Origin: Bacteroidia bacterium
Lineage (GTDB): Bacteria > Bacteroidota > Bacteroidia > J057 > JADKCL01
Length of the DNA: 64,000 bases
Assembly (NCBI GenBank): GCA_020635905.1
Contig: JACJYV010000005.1
Coordinates: 62,001-126,000, forward strand
Reading direction: 5' to 3'
A program made the translations under genes and the position numbers. Positions 33,864 through 42,896 of the stretch are shown piece by piece; position 1 is the first letter of the stretch; every line of letters starts with the position of its first letter. The notes under the pieces are model-generated. The model did not search any database and was not told the origin of the DNA. It was given only the letters and a program-made list of their open reading frames with translations.

Positions 33864-36314
33864 GTTACGTAATGGTTTTCCAGTCTTCAGCATGTGTTCG
33901 ATTCGCTTCAGGGTGCGCTCTTCACCGAGGAGGCTCAGCATTACTTCGCGCTCCAGGTCGAGGAGGTATTGCTCGGATACGAGGGGGGTACCGTCGAGAT
34001 CGCCGCCGCACATGACGTAAGCCAGTTTTTTGGCGATGTGGAGGTCGTATTCAGTGATCCAGCCAGCAGCATACATGGAGTAAACCCCACTGTAGGCGAA
34101 GCCGAGTCCCGTCTTGCCCTGCACGCGGATGTTGGTGCGCTGCACGGGCTGCTGGTAGCCTGCGGCCACCAGTTGCAATGCGGCTGCCTTGGCGTCAGAA
34201 ATCACCCGGCTGCTGTTGACACTTACGCCGTCGCTTTCGCGGAGGATGCCGAGTTGTTTCGCTTCAAAACCAGAGGTGGCCACCTTGGCCTGGCCGATGG
34301 TCAGGAAGGTATTCATGAAACTGTTGAGTTCGGCGTCGCCCGATTCGTAGCGGTCGCTCATGCGCAGGGTCATTTCTTTGGTTCCACCGCCTGCTGGAAT
34401 CAATCCCACCCCTACTTCCACCAGACCAATGTAGGTCTCAGCTGCAGCCTGGGCATGATCGCTGTGCATGGTCAACTCGCAACCTCCGCCCAGGGTAAGT
34501 CCGTGGGGTGCCACCACCACGGGAATGGAGGAATAGCGGGCCCGCATGGTGGTGTTCTGGAACATGCGAATGGCCAGGTCGAGTTCGTCGTATTCCTGCT
34601 CTACGGCCAGCATAAGGATCATAGCCAGGTTGGCGCCCGCAGAGAAGTTTTCTCCGTTATTGGCAATCACCAGGCCATCCCAGCTTTTCTCGGCGATCTC
34701 GATGGCTTTATTGATGCCTTCGATCACTTCACCGCCCATGGAATTCATTTTGGTGTGGAATTCCAGGTTAAGGATACCATCGCCCAGGTCGATCAGGGTG
34801 GTGCCTGAATTGCCCCAGACTTTGTTGGTGCCTTTGATGTATTCCAGCACGATCTTGCCTTCACTGCCGGGGATCACTTTGTAGGATTTGGAGGCAATGT
34901 CGTAGTAATGACGTGCGCCATTTTCGACTTTGTAAAACGACGTATGTCCGGCAGCCAGCATTTCATCCACCCAGGACGCCATTTTGATGCCTGCGGCCCG
35001 CATGTCGTCGGCTACTTTGGCCACGCCCAGCATGTCCCAGGTTTCGAAGGCGCCCACTTCCCAGCCAAAGCCAGCCCGGATACCATCGTCGATTTTGTAG
35101 AGATCGTCGGCAATTTCGGGTACACGGTTGGATACGTAGGCGAAGATGGCCTGAGCGGAACGGCGAGTCAGTTCGCCCCCTTTGTCCTCAAATTTGTAAA
35201 GGGTTTTCAGCCTGGTTTTGAGGTCTTCAATGGTTTTGATCGCTTCCAGGGAAGCGAGTTTGGGCCGCTGATTTTCGCGGTATTCAAAGGTATTCAGATC
35301 CAGGGTAAGAATGGTGCTGCTGCCATCTGCGCCTTTGGTTTTCTTGTAAAATCCTTTTTGGGTTTTATCACCCAGCAGGCCCATTTCAACTGCCTTTTCA
35401 AGTACTGTAGTTTTGTTGAAAAGTGCATTGGCTTCGTCATTGGGCAGGTTATTGGCCAGACCGTTTTTCACCTTGAGGGTGGTGTCATTGCCAATCAGGT
35501 CACAGAGACGAAAGGTGCCCGTTTTGGGTTTTCCCGTGGCAGGACCAGTCAGTTTATCCGTTTCCTCAGGGGTGAGGCCCAGTTCTTCGACCAGTTCAAG
35601 GGTTTTGAGCAGGGAGAATACGCCTACGCGGTTGGCCACGAAAGCAGGCGTATCCTTGCAAAGCACCATGGTTTTGCCCAGGTGCTGGTCTCCGTAGTTC
35701 ATGATAAAATCCACCAGCCCGGGATCGGTCCACTGGGTGGGGATGATTTCCAGCAGTTTGAGGTAGCGGGGCGGGTTGAAAAAGTGCATGCCGAAGAAAT
35801 TCTTTTGAAAGTCTTCAGAACGGCCTTTGGCCAGCCAGGTCAGGGGGATGCCTGAGGTATTGGAGGCGACCATGGAGCCGGGCTTACGCAATTTTTCGAC
35901 TTTGTCGAAAAGGCTCTTCTTGATCTCGAGGTCCTCGATGATGGCTTCCAGGATCAGGTCACAGCCGGCGATCTTGTCGAGGTCGTCGTCGAAGTTGCCA
36001 GTGGAGATGCGGGTGGCAAAATCCTTGTTGTACAAAGGATTGAGCCTGTCTTTGATGGCGCCCTGGAGGGCTTCATTGACGATACGGTTGCGGTGAGCCG
36101 GGGAGGCCTCGGAAACGCCTGAGGCGATTTCTTTGTCGTTCAATCCGCGGGGAACGATGTCCAGGAGGAGAACTTCGAGGCCGACGTTGGCGAAGTGGCA
36201 GGCGATGCGGCTGCCCATTACACCTGACCCCAGTACAGCAGCTTTGAGGAGCTTGCGCCGGGGCTTGACTGCGGATGGATTATCCGACGATTTCACGGGT
36301 GTCAGCGGTTTCAT
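33861..36314 (-). CDS. fadN: 3-hydroxyacyl-CoA dehydrogenase / enoyl-CoA hydratase, FadN type
   Basis: Bifunctional beta-oxidation enzyme of 817 residues with the dehydrogenase first and the hydratase at the C-terminus, the FadN order rather than FadB. The NAD site reads VLGSGVMGSRIACHFANVG (about residues 28-46). Dehydrogenase blocks FFGMHFFNPPRYLKLLEIIP, CKDTPAFVANRVG and GLLGDKTQKGFY follow. The hydratase begins around residue 490, with NGENFSAGANL (oxyanion hole), TLGGGCELTMHSD and GLVEVGVGLIPAGGGTKEM holding the catalytic glutamates. Its start overlaps the end of the MarR gene by 35 bp, so the regulator and the fad genes probably share one transcript. Confidence 0.95.
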   Translation of the reverse strand: MKPLTPVKSSDNPSAVKPRRKLLKAAVLGSGVMGSRIACHFANVGLEVLLLDIVPRGLNDKEIASGVSEASPAHRNRIVNEALQGAIKDRLNPLYNKDFATRISTGNFDDDLDKIAGCDLILEAIIEDLEIKKSLFDKVEKLRKPGSMVASNTSGIPLTWLAKGRSEDFQKNFFGMHFFNPPRYLKLLEIIPTQWTDPGLVDFIMNYGDQHLGKTMVLCKDTPAFVANRVGVFSLLKTLELVEELGLTPEETDKLTGPATGKPKTGTFRLCDLIGNDTTLKVKNGLANNLPNDEANALFNKTTVLEKAVEMGLLGDKTQKGFYKKTKGADGSSTILTLDLNTFEYRENQRPKLASLEAIKTIEDLKTRLKTLYKFEDKGGELTRRSAQAIFAYVSNRVPEIADDLYKIDDGIRAGFGWEVGAFETWDMLGVAKVADDMRAAGIKMASWVDEMLAAGHTSFYKVENGARHYYDIASKSYKVIPGSEGKIVLEYIKGTNKVWGNSGTTLIDLGDGILNLEFHTKMNSMGGEVIEGINKAIEIAEKSWDGLVIANNGENFSAGANLAMILMLAVEQEYDELDLAIRMFQNTTMRARYSSIPVVVAPHGLTLGGGCELTMHSDHAQAAAETYIGLVEVGVGLIPAGGGTKEMTLRMSDRYESGDAELNSFMNTFLTIGQAKVATSGFEAKQLGILRESDGVSVNSSRVISDAKAAALQLVAAGYQQPVQRTNIRVQGKTGLGFAYSGVYSMYAAGWITEYDLHIAKKLAYVMCGGDLDGTPLVSEQYLLDLEREVMLSLLGEERTLKRIEHMLKTGKPLRN

Positions 36315-36753
36315 ATATTGCTTCTATAACTTCAAAAAATATTTTCATTTTTCGATCAGAGACCTTTTCCCTGATCTCCTGATTAAAGGCAGTTACGTGT
36401 TCGAGGGCAATGCGTTTCATCTCCAATCCTTTGGATGTGAGGTGAATGCGTACAGAGCGTTTATCTGTTTCGTCCTGCACCCGGTTGATGAGGTTATCTT
36501 CCTCCATTTTCTTGAGCAGGCGGGTGAGGGAACGGGGCTCCATGCCCAGCAGTGGAGCGATTTTGGTGGCGGCGGTGCCATAATCTTCGTGAATATTGGC
36601 GAGCACAAAACCCATGGTAACGGTGAGACCATAGAGGTCAGCCAGGGGGCTGTACATTTTGTTGATGGCAAGCCAGGTTGCCTTCACATCAAAGGACACA
36701 TCCAACCCTGTTAGTTCAAATTTCTGGTCTTCCATTTCCTGGACGGCTTCCAT
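36280..36753 (-). CDS. MarR-family regulator of the fad operon
   Basis: 157 residues with the MarR winged-helix layout: a dimerisation helix start, YGLTVTMGFVLANIHED, GTAATKIAPLLGMEPRSLTRLLKKMEEDNLI (helix-turn-helix) and NRVQDETDKRSVRIHLTSKGLE (the beta wing with the D-x-R-S signature), then a long C-terminal helix. It heads the operon and overlaps fadN. Two TATGCATGCA sites immediately upstream are likely autoregulatory operators. An acyl-CoA ligand is plausible from context only. Confidence 0.9.
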   Translation of the reverse strand: MEAVQEMEDQKFELTGLDVSFDVKATWLAINKMYSPLADLYGLTVTMGFVLANIHEDYGTAATKIAPLLGMEPRSLTRLLKKMEEDNLINRVQDETDKRSVRIHLTSKGLEMKRIALEHVTAFNQEIREKVSDRKMKIFFEVIEAIYETADTREIVG

Positions 36754-36772
36754 ATATCTTGTCGAAATTTAT

Positions 36773-36807
36773 TATGCATGCAGATCATTATTAGTATGCA
36801 TGCATAC
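36773..36807. promoter_or_regulatory. double palindromic operator upstream of marR-fad
   Basis: TATGCATGCA occurs at 36773-36782 and again at 36795-36804, start to start 22 bp (about two helical turns). The second copy sits in a perfect 14-bp palindrome GTATGCATGCATAC (36794-36807). They lie 20-54 bp upstream of the MarR start codon, where a promoter is expected, and fit a dimer-binding operator pair. Confidence 0.7.
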
Positions 36808-36956
36808 AATTATCGGAAATGAAACGGTCAGATGCAAGGGCAATTTTTGAGGATTTTTCCTTTGGTCGCATGAAGTCATTTGGGGATCAATCAGGCCAAC
36901 TGGTCATAATCTGATTCACTTTACTTATTTGTAACTTATTCCATAACTTTACCCAA

Positions 36957-37499
36957 ATGAAACCAAAGTTTGACACCCTGATTCAAAATAACGCTACCAA
37001 AGGCAGTTTGGCCTATGGTTTGGGAGGCGCCATCTTTTTGATTGGCTTTATGTTTTTTGTGTACTGGGGAATTCTTCTCGGGATGAGTTTCATGTACGTA
37101 GTGGCTGCTTTTGCTCTGCTGATTGCGGTGGTTTTGTTTCTGGCTTCATGGTCAGCAGCCAGGGGTGGTGCACGCTGGATCGACCTGATTGAAAATCATC
37201 CTGAGAAGGTGGTCTGGATCAAACCTGTAGTCACAAAACACAAGGTTGCGCTTTTCATTACTGCCTTCGAAACCAACAGTTTCTCAATTTATGCGAAGGG
37301 TGGGAATCATCTGAGATTGGAATGCAATTCTGAACCCGATCAAAAAGCTTTCCTGGAAATGGTTGCAGAACACCTGCCTCAAACCCATATCGGGTACAGC
37401 TATGAAGTGGAAAAAATATTCAACGAGGGCTCTGAAAAATTTATTGAAACGCTTCAGGACAAGGAACTTTTCCGTCCCATTGGTTCCTACGGATTTTAA
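36957..37499 (+). CDS. small membrane protein of unknown function
   Basis: 180 residues. Two adjacent transmembrane segments (GLGGAIFLIGFMFFVYWG and FMYVVAAFALLIAVVLFLAS) in the first ~70 residues are followed by a soluble domain (WIDLIENHPEKVVWIKPVV ... VALFITAFETNSFSIYAKGG ... FLEMVAEHLPQTHIGYSYE). The soluble part has the feel of a small PH-like or YcxB-like fold, but I do not recognise a family. A weak promoter-like pair (TTTA, 20 bp, TAACTTTA at 36944-36951) ends only 6 bp before the ATG. Convergent with the aminotransferase. Confidence 0.72.
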   Translation: MKPKFDTLIQNNATKGSLAYGLGGAIFLIGFMFFVYWGILLGMSFMYVVAAFALLIAVVLFLASWSAARGGARWIDLIENHPEKVVWIKPVVTKHKVALFITAFETNSFSIYAKGGNHLRLECNSEPDQKAFLEMVAEHLPQTHIGYSYEVEKIFNEGSEKFIETLQDKELFRPIGSYGF

Positions 37500-37529
37500 G
37501 GAGATTTTTTCAGGATAATCCACTCATCC

Positions 37530-38936
37530 TCAGCTTACCCCCGCTTCCAGATTCCGCAATTCTGCAGCAAAGGCCAGGAAGGTGTCGAGATCCTCTTTAT
37601 TGGTAGCCAGGCCCACGGAAACCCGGGTCGCGCCCCGCATTTTATTGAGGAAGGCAATCATGTCGCGGTAATTGCCGCGGTCGCGGCTGGTGAAGTAGCG
37701 GGCGATTTCCTCAGTGGAAAGACAGTTATTGATTTCGTCGATGCCCGGATTGCAAAAACAGCCCGAACGAATGGATATTCCCCGCTGATTGGCTTTTTCC
37801 TCGATATCTTCGAAGGGTAGCACCTTGCCATTGGCATCAAAAAAATTCATGATGAAGGTGCCTCCTGTTTCTTGCCGGTTTGGCGGTCCAAACACCCTGA
37901 CCACGGGCCTGCCCGTGTCGTGCTTCAGAGCCGTAAGGCGGGTATGAAAATATTTGACCAGAGACTTCACCCGCTCATTGATGCGGCCCATACCAATGCC
38001 CTGAATGTAATCCAGGCCTGTTTTGATGGCAGGAATGTCGAGGTAATTGACGGTTCCGTTCTCAAACCGTTCGTGATTTTCGGCCAGGTAATGGTGAGGC
38101 GAATTTACCGCGGCCAGGGTAACGGTTCCACCTGCAAACCATTGTTTTTCAAGCTTGTGAAACTTTTCCTTCCTCACCAGCAATGCCCCAATCCCCGTAG
38201 GGTAACCAAATATTTTATAAAAAGACAGGGTCACAAAGTCGGGTTTCCAGCGGCTCAGATCAAGCACATTGGTGGGCACAAAGGCGGCAGCGTCGAGCAG
38301 CACATCCCAGCCCAGTTCGTGGGCTTTTTGGATCCAATTCAGTTGGTGTTTTACCCCGGTTACATTAGATTGGGCGGGGTAGGCAAAAAGCTTATTTTCT
38401 TTATTGGGATGATTTGCGAGGTGCTTTTCGAGGCTGACTGAATCAATGTTCAGGTCTTCGTACTGAAGGGGAGTATAGGCAAATTCCCGGTCCTTTCGCT
38501 GACAATATTCCCGGATACCATTTACAGAATTGTGGTTATCAGAAAGTAAAAGCAAAGTCCCGTTTTTGTGGAAAGGATAACATTCTCCCACTATATGCAG
38601 GGCCCCTGAGGCATTCTGGGTAAAAATGCAGCAGTAATCGTCTGCATTAAAGAATTTCAACACGGCTTCCCGGGTTTCTTCCACTTTTTGGGTGGCAAAT
38701 TGAGAAGTGGGATTGGTGGAGTGGGGATTTCCAAAAACATTATTGCTCAGCAGTTCAAAATGAGCCCTGAGCTGAGACTGGGCATACAAATTTCCGCCCG
38801 TGTAATCGAGGTAAATCTGGTGAGACTCATTGAGCATGGGGTATTCCCGCTCCCGCAATTCATTGAAATAGGCCTCGTGGGCCAGAGTTTCACCGTCGGT
38901 CTGGACAGAAGGAGGATGGATTGCTTTGCTACTCAT
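37530..38936 (-). CDS. class V aminotransferase, molybdenum-cofactor-sulfurase-like
   Basis: 468-residue PLP enzyme. The lysine that binds PLP is in TLSFYKIFGYPTGIGALLVR, a block closely resembling the NifS-like domain of MOCOS proteins. Other markers: IYLDYTGGNLYAQSQ, NPHSTNPTSQFA, SDNHNSVNGIREY, LLDAAAFVPTNVLDLS and a cysteine-rich RSGCFCNPG at the position of the sulfurtransfer cysteine. It lacks the C-terminal MOSC domain of true MOCOS proteins. A cysteine desulfurase or related lyase is likely; the acceptor is unknown and no molybdenum genes are nearby. Confidence 0.85.
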   Translation of the reverse strand: MSSKAIHPPSVQTDGETLAHEAYFNELREREYPMLNESHQIYLDYTGGNLYAQSQLRAHFELLSNNVFGNPHSTNPTSQFATQKVEETREAVLKFFNADDYCCIFTQNASGALHIVGECYPFHKNGTLLLLSDNHNSVNGIREYCQRKDREFAYTPLQYEDLNIDSVSLEKHLANHPNKENKLFAYPAQSNVTGVKHQLNWIQKAHELGWDVLLDAAAFVPTNVLDLSRWKPDFVTLSFYKIFGYPTGIGALLVRKEKFHKLEKQWFAGGTVTLAAVNSPHHYLAENHERFENGTVNYLDIPAIKTGLDYIQGIGMGRINERVKSLVKYFHTRLTALKHDTGRPVVRVFGPPNRQETGGTFIMNFFDANGKVLPFEDIEEKANQRGISIRSGCFCNPGIDEINNCLSTEEIARYFTSRDRGNYRDMIAFLNKMRGATRVSVGLATNKEDLDTFLAFAAELRNLEAGVS

Positions 38937-39094
38937 GGAGTTTCAGGTTTAGGGGAATTTTCCCTCCCAATTTGTGGTCATAAATTTACAAAAATGAAGG
39001 GACTTTTGATAATCGGCCACTTTGCAGGCGAATTTCCCCCAAAAAACTCCTGGCTGAATTGGATTCCCATTCAGAGTTTTGGGGTCAGATTTCC

Positions 39095-40492
39095 CTAAAA
39101 ACCAACTTGTCCGCGAACCACCTTTTGGGTGAAAATCTGCCCCTGGTTATCCGAAAAACACAATTGATAAAGGCCGGGAGCAAGGTGTGAAAGTTGAATC
39201 CTGATTTTGGAATGAATGTTCAAATCCTGCAGATAAACCAGCCTTCCCGCCAGATCCGTGATGGACAATTTCCCCAGCAAAGGTTCATTTCCAGGGTTTT
39301 GCACCTCCAGAAATTCCCCAAAAGGATTGGGATAAACCCTGATTCTTTCTGAAAGATCAGTCTGAGAAAGCCCGGTCAACAGGTAGGGAAGCGAAGTGTC
39401 TGACCAGCAAAATTCCAGTTTGGTTTGCAGGGTGTAGGCTCCGTATTGGGTGGCTTTAATTTTGCGGGTAATATCTGGAAGAAGGGCGCCATTGAGGTAC
39501 CAAAGATACCCTGCCGCAGGCTGGGCGGCCATGAGGCTGTCTGCGCCCAGAGGGATTATGACCGGGGTCGGGGGGATGATGACCTCGACTGGCACGGTGT
39601 CAGACCAGGGGCTGGGGCAATTCAGAAAATTATACACCCGCACATTATAAAAGCCCGAAGTAGTTACATTAATGTCCTGGGTGGTGGGTCCTGAATTCCA
39701 CTCCCAGGAGGTTTCAGTAGAAATTCCATGCAGAGTAGTATGTTGCCCGTTACAAAAATGAGTTGGGCTAATTGCCGAAATTCCAGGTTTTGCCGCTCCT
39801 GGCATTACCTCAATGCAATCTGTTTTGGTGATGGTATCTGAGCCAAAATTATTGCTTACGATCAGGGTGACAGAATTCAGGCCAAAATAATCGTAGCAAA
39901 CAGGGCCAGGATTGGCAAGATTGGAGGTGGAAGGGTTGCCAAAGGGAAATGACCAACTGTAGGTGGATGGATTATTGGTACTCAGATTCTGAAAGCTTAC
40001 GCATCCACGCTCACAAATCTGGGTTGCACTGAGGCTGAAATCGGCCACAGGAGCCAGACAGGGCGAGCTGACGGGCGAGCAAACGATGGGGCCACCCACC
40101 GCCATTTGCCCATTTACGGTAAGGTAGCCACTCACCACAAAGTACAGGGTTTCCAGGCTTCCGTTTACCACCATATTGCTGTTCAAAAAAATCTGATTGG
40201 CCTTAAACACGCCATCCACCAACACATACGCACCTGCGTTCACGGTAAAATCTATGGTGCCGCAAAATTCTCCCCCTGTTTTTACCCAGAAAAACTTGCT
40301 GCTGGTGGTCAGATTTGACGGACAACTCACATGGTTGGAAATAATGACCGTATCTGTGCCCAGAGGCAAACTTCCTGTACTCCAGATCAGGTTATTGGTC
40401 CAGTCACCATCACAAACAGTTTCCACTTTGGTGGCCCGTAGGGAAGCAAAGCCAATGATCAGAAGAATGAGGGTTAAAAGAGGTTTTTTCAT
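39095..40492 (-). CDS. T9SS secreted protein with PKD-like and Ig-like repeats
   Basis: 465 residues with a signal peptide (MKKPLLTLILLIIGFASLRA). An N-terminal region (residues ~20-145) has beta-helix-like spacing (GTDTVIISNHVSCPSN, VLVDGVFKANQIFLNSNMVV, GYLTVNGQMAVGG). A PKD-like domain follows (ADFSLSATQICERGCVSFQN ... YSWSFPFGNP). Then come two short Ig-like units, and a T9SS type A sorting domain (IRVYPNPFGEFLEVQNPG ... GLYQLCFSDNQGQIFTQKVV). Surface location is well supported, function unknown. It stands alone, with 159 bp to the aminotransferase gene downstream. Confidence 0.87.
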   Translation of the reverse strand: MKKPLLTLILLIIGFASLRATKVETVCDGDWTNNLIWSTGSLPLGTDTVIISNHVSCPSNLTTSSKFFWVKTGGEFCGTIDFTVNAGAYVLVDGVFKANQIFLNSNMVVNGSLETLYFVVSGYLTVNGQMAVGGPIVCSPVSSPCLAPVADFSLSATQICERGCVSFQNLSTNNPSTYSWSFPFGNPSTSNLANPGPVCYDYFGLNSVTLIVSNNFGSDTITKTDCIEVMPGAAKPGISAISPTHFCNGQHTTLHGISTETSWEWNSGPTTQDINVTTSGFYNVRVYNFLNCPSPWSDTVPVEVIIPPTPVIIPLGADSLMAAQPAAGYLWYLNGALLPDITRKIKATQYGAYTLQTKLEFCWSDTSLPYLLTGLSQTDLSERIRVYPNPFGEFLEVQNPGNEPLLGKLSITDLAGRLVYLQDLNIHSKIRIQLSHLAPGLYQLCFSDNQGQIFTQKVVRGQVGF

Positions 40493-40588
40493 GGTTCAAA
40501 TCAATCAGGTGTAAATAAATATCCTGTTAATTTGACCTACCTTCAATTGAATTCACCCAAATCCTTACCTGCCCAGCCCGAGTCGAGC

Positions 40589-41917
40589 TCAGGTCAGCCC
40601 CACCCGGTCGCTTTGCCGCGAACGCAGCACCCCTGCGGGGTCCAGTTTTGCCTTGATTTCCAGCCACTCTGGAAGGGAAGGGTAGCCTTTGGCAAACATT
40701 TCGCGCTGCATGCGCACATCCTTGGTCAGGTACAGGCGGCCTTTGGCCTCAAGCACAATCTCATCCAGTTCGTCGAGAAACTTCCAAAGACGTGGGGTAA
40801 TCGGGAAATCCAGGGCCAGGGTGTAGCCCTCCATGGGAAAACTGAGCAGGCCCTCCTGCTTGCCAAACCACTTGAGCACGGTCACGGGCGAGCCAATGCC
40901 GCGCTTGCGAATCTTTTCCAGCACCTTTTTCAGGCCTTCATAGGCCGTTTCGGGCGGCATGACAAACTGATACTGGGTAAATCCCTTCCTCCCATAGGCA
41001 CGATTCCAATGCAAAATGCCATCCAAAGGATAGAAAAAGGGATCGTAATGCACAAAATTATTGATCTGCTGCTTCAACATCTTATTATAATAGAGGATGT
41101 TGAAGGCCTTGACCGTAAGCGGATTCAGGCTCCATCCAGGAAAATAAAACGGAATGGTCAACTTGCCGGCTTTGTGCAAAGCCAGCGGATTTTTCCCGAA
41201 TTTGGTGGATTTCAGTTCCTCCAACGTAGCAAATTCACCTTTATTCAGGATCGAGCGGCCCATTTGCCTGCCTCCCGCCTGACAGTCGATCCAGGCCACA
41301 GAGTAGGTCCAGTTCATGGCCTCCTCGTACTGCCGCATGATATCCTCCAGATTTTTGGCCTTGGTCACTTCCTGGCGAAAGTAGCTGGTTTCGATTTTTT
41401 TCAATTGAAAAGTGGCGTCCAGCACCAGCCCGGTCAGGCCCATACCACCGCAGGTGGCCCAAAATGCGTCTGCATTTTCAGTGGGGCTGCATTGCATCAC
41501 TTCACCCGAAGGGAGGAGGAGGCGAAAACTGCGCAAATGCCGCGAAAAAGAGCCTTCAGAATGGTGATTTTTGCCATGCACATCCGCCGCAATGGCTCCT
41601 CCAATGGTGATAAATTTGGTGCCAGGCGTTACAGGTGGAAACCAGCCACGGGGCACAAAAGTGTTGAGAATGTCTTCCAGGGAAACCCCGCTTTGACAGG
41701 TCAAAAGGCCCGTTTCAGGATCGAAAGCAAGGAAATGGTTGTTGCGGTGGGTGGAAAGGATGTGGGGATTGAGGTTGGAATCTCCATAACAGCGGCCCAG
41801 GCCGCGGGCAATCCAGCCAGGAAGGCCCTCCAGGGCATTTTTGGCTTCATCCTGGCCTGAAAATCCGCGCACTTCTGCTTCCTGAACAGGAAAATTACCC
41901 CAATTGGTTATTTTCAT
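40589..41917 (-). CDS. FAD-dependent oxidase, DprE1-like
   Basis: 442 residues, VAO-type flavoprotein. Blocks typical of decaprenylphosphoryl-ribose 2-oxidase are present: GLGRCYGDSNLNP, FDPETGLLTCQSGVSLEDIL, PRGWFPPVTPGTKFITIGGAIAADVHGKNHH (FAD pocket, with the H before the GK-N-H motif), HLRSFRLLLPSG, and FTQYQFVMPPE. The start is ATG 41917, which overlaps the UbiA stop (ATGA), so the pair is translationally coupled. In actinobacteria DprE1 works with DprE2 and UbiA to make the D-arabinose donor; no DprE2-like reductase is seen here. Product is inferred to be a polyprenyl-phosphate pentose. Confidence 0.85.
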   Translation of the reverse strand: MKITNWGNFPVQEAEVRGFSGQDEAKNALEGLPGWIARGLGRCYGDSNLNPHILSTHRNNHFLAFDPETGLLTCQSGVSLEDILNTFVPRGWFPPVTPGTKFITIGGAIAADVHGKNHHSEGSFSRHLRSFRLLLPSGEVMQCSPTENADAFWATCGGMGLTGLVLDATFQLKKIETSYFRQEVTKAKNLEDIMRQYEEAMNWTYSVAWIDCQAGGRQMGRSILNKGEFATLEELKSTKFGKNPLALHKAGKLTIPFYFPGWSLNPLTVKAFNILYYNKMLKQQINNFVHYDPFFYPLDGILHWNRAYGRKGFTQYQFVMPPETAYEGLKKVLEKIRKRGIGSPVTVLKWFGKQEGLLSFPMEGYTLALDFPITPRLWKFLDELDEIVLEAKGRLYLTKDVRMQREMFAKGYPSLPEWLEIKAKLDPAGVLRSRQSDRVGLT

Positions 41918-42789
41918 GATTTCCCGACGTAAAGCAGTAAGATAAAGGCGATTACCCAACCCGCCAGGGTCAGCTGCAAAAAGAGGTCTTTGAGCAGGAT
42001 TTTGGTGGGACTCCCACTTTTTTGCTCCACAAAAGTGAGCTGCATGTAGCGCAGGATGCCCAAAATGACGAAAAAGACCGTCAAATAAAGGTTGTTTGAA
42101 CCAAATTTTTCCGTGATCCCGGGAGAAATGGTATAGGAAATGTACGACACGATGGTCACGGAAGCCATAATCATCATGGCCCCGTTGATGAATTCGAGGT
42201 TATACCCGTCGATATTCTTGCGCACTTTGGCCCCTTCGTTGGCCAGCAGGACGTCGTCGCGCCGCTTGGCCATGCCCAGAAACAGGGCCAGCAGGTAAGT
42301 CATGAGAATGATCCACATGGAGAGGGGCAGGTCGGTCGCCACCTTGGCGCCTACGAAGAGGCGCAGCACAAACCCCAGGGAGATCATGCACACGTCCAGA
42401 ATGGGAATGTGCTTGAGTTTGAGTGAATAAAGCAGGTTATTGGCCAGGTAAAGCAGGGTCAGGTAAAAAGAAGCCTGGCTGATGGCAAAAATGATGGCCA
42501 GCCCGGCGGCGGCAATGAGTCCCATGAGGAGGGATGCATTGCGGGGAGAAATGGCTCCCGAGGCAATGGGACGTGATTTTTTGGTGGGGTGTGCCCGGTC
42601 TTCTTTGACGTCAAAAAGATCGTTCAGAATGTAAATGGAGCTGGCCACCAGGCTGAATCCCGCAGCGACCAGCAGGGTTTTCCAGAGCAATTCCGTTTCA
42701 GTGATCCTCAGCGCAAAGAACATGGGCAACAGGATGAAGCCATTCTTCACGTACTGGTGGATGCGGAGGAGCTTTAGATATTCCATCAT
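41914..42789 (-). CDS. UbiA-family prenyltransferase (polyprenyl-phosphate phosphoribosyltransferase-like)
   Basis: 291 residues, about nine transmembrane helices. The first Asp-rich motif is NDLFDVKEDRAHPTKKSRPI, the arrangement seen in decaprenyl-phosphate phosphoribosyltransferase (Rv3806c-like) and its many bacterial relatives. The second, less canonical site is around LKHIPILDVCMISLGFVLRL. The 4-bp ATGA overlap with the DprE1-like gene strongly suggests a common pathway: transfer of phosphoribose to a polyprenyl phosphate followed by oxidation. ATG 42789 or the next codon may start it. No arabinosyltransferase is in the window. Confidence 0.85.
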   Translation of the reverse strand: MMEYLKLLRIHQYVKNGFILLPMFFALRITETELLWKTLLVAAGFSLVASSIYILNDLFDVKEDRAHPTKKSRPIASGAISPRNASLLMGLIAAAGLAIIFAISQASFYLTLLYLANNLLYSLKLKHIPILDVCMISLGFVLRLFVGAKVATDLPLSMWIILMTYLLALFLGMAKRRDDVLLANEGAKVRKNIDGYNLEFINGAMMIMASVTIVSYISYTISPGITEKFGSNNLYLTVFFVILGILRYMQLTFVEQKSGSPTKILLKDLFLQLTLAGWVIAFILLLYVGKS

Positions 42790-42896
42790 TTCAGGCTGCA
42801 GTATAAGCGCTGCAAGCTAGATTTTTGCGACCGCAAGTTAAGGAAAAGATTGAAGGGGGGAAGAATGGAATGAGGGAAGAAATTTTGGGTCGACTT

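Noticed and set aside
34908..35855. Open frame of 315 codons on the plus strand inside fadN, plus another at 33894-34808
   Set aside because: Antisense shadows of the strongly conserved fadN; the translations are rich in His, Phe and Gly without domain pattern.
40532..41860. Long open frame (442 codons) on the plus strand
   Set aside because: It lies exactly antisense to the DprE1-like gene, whose protein is conserved throughout. The plus-strand translation has no recognisable motif and reflects the codon bias of the real gene.
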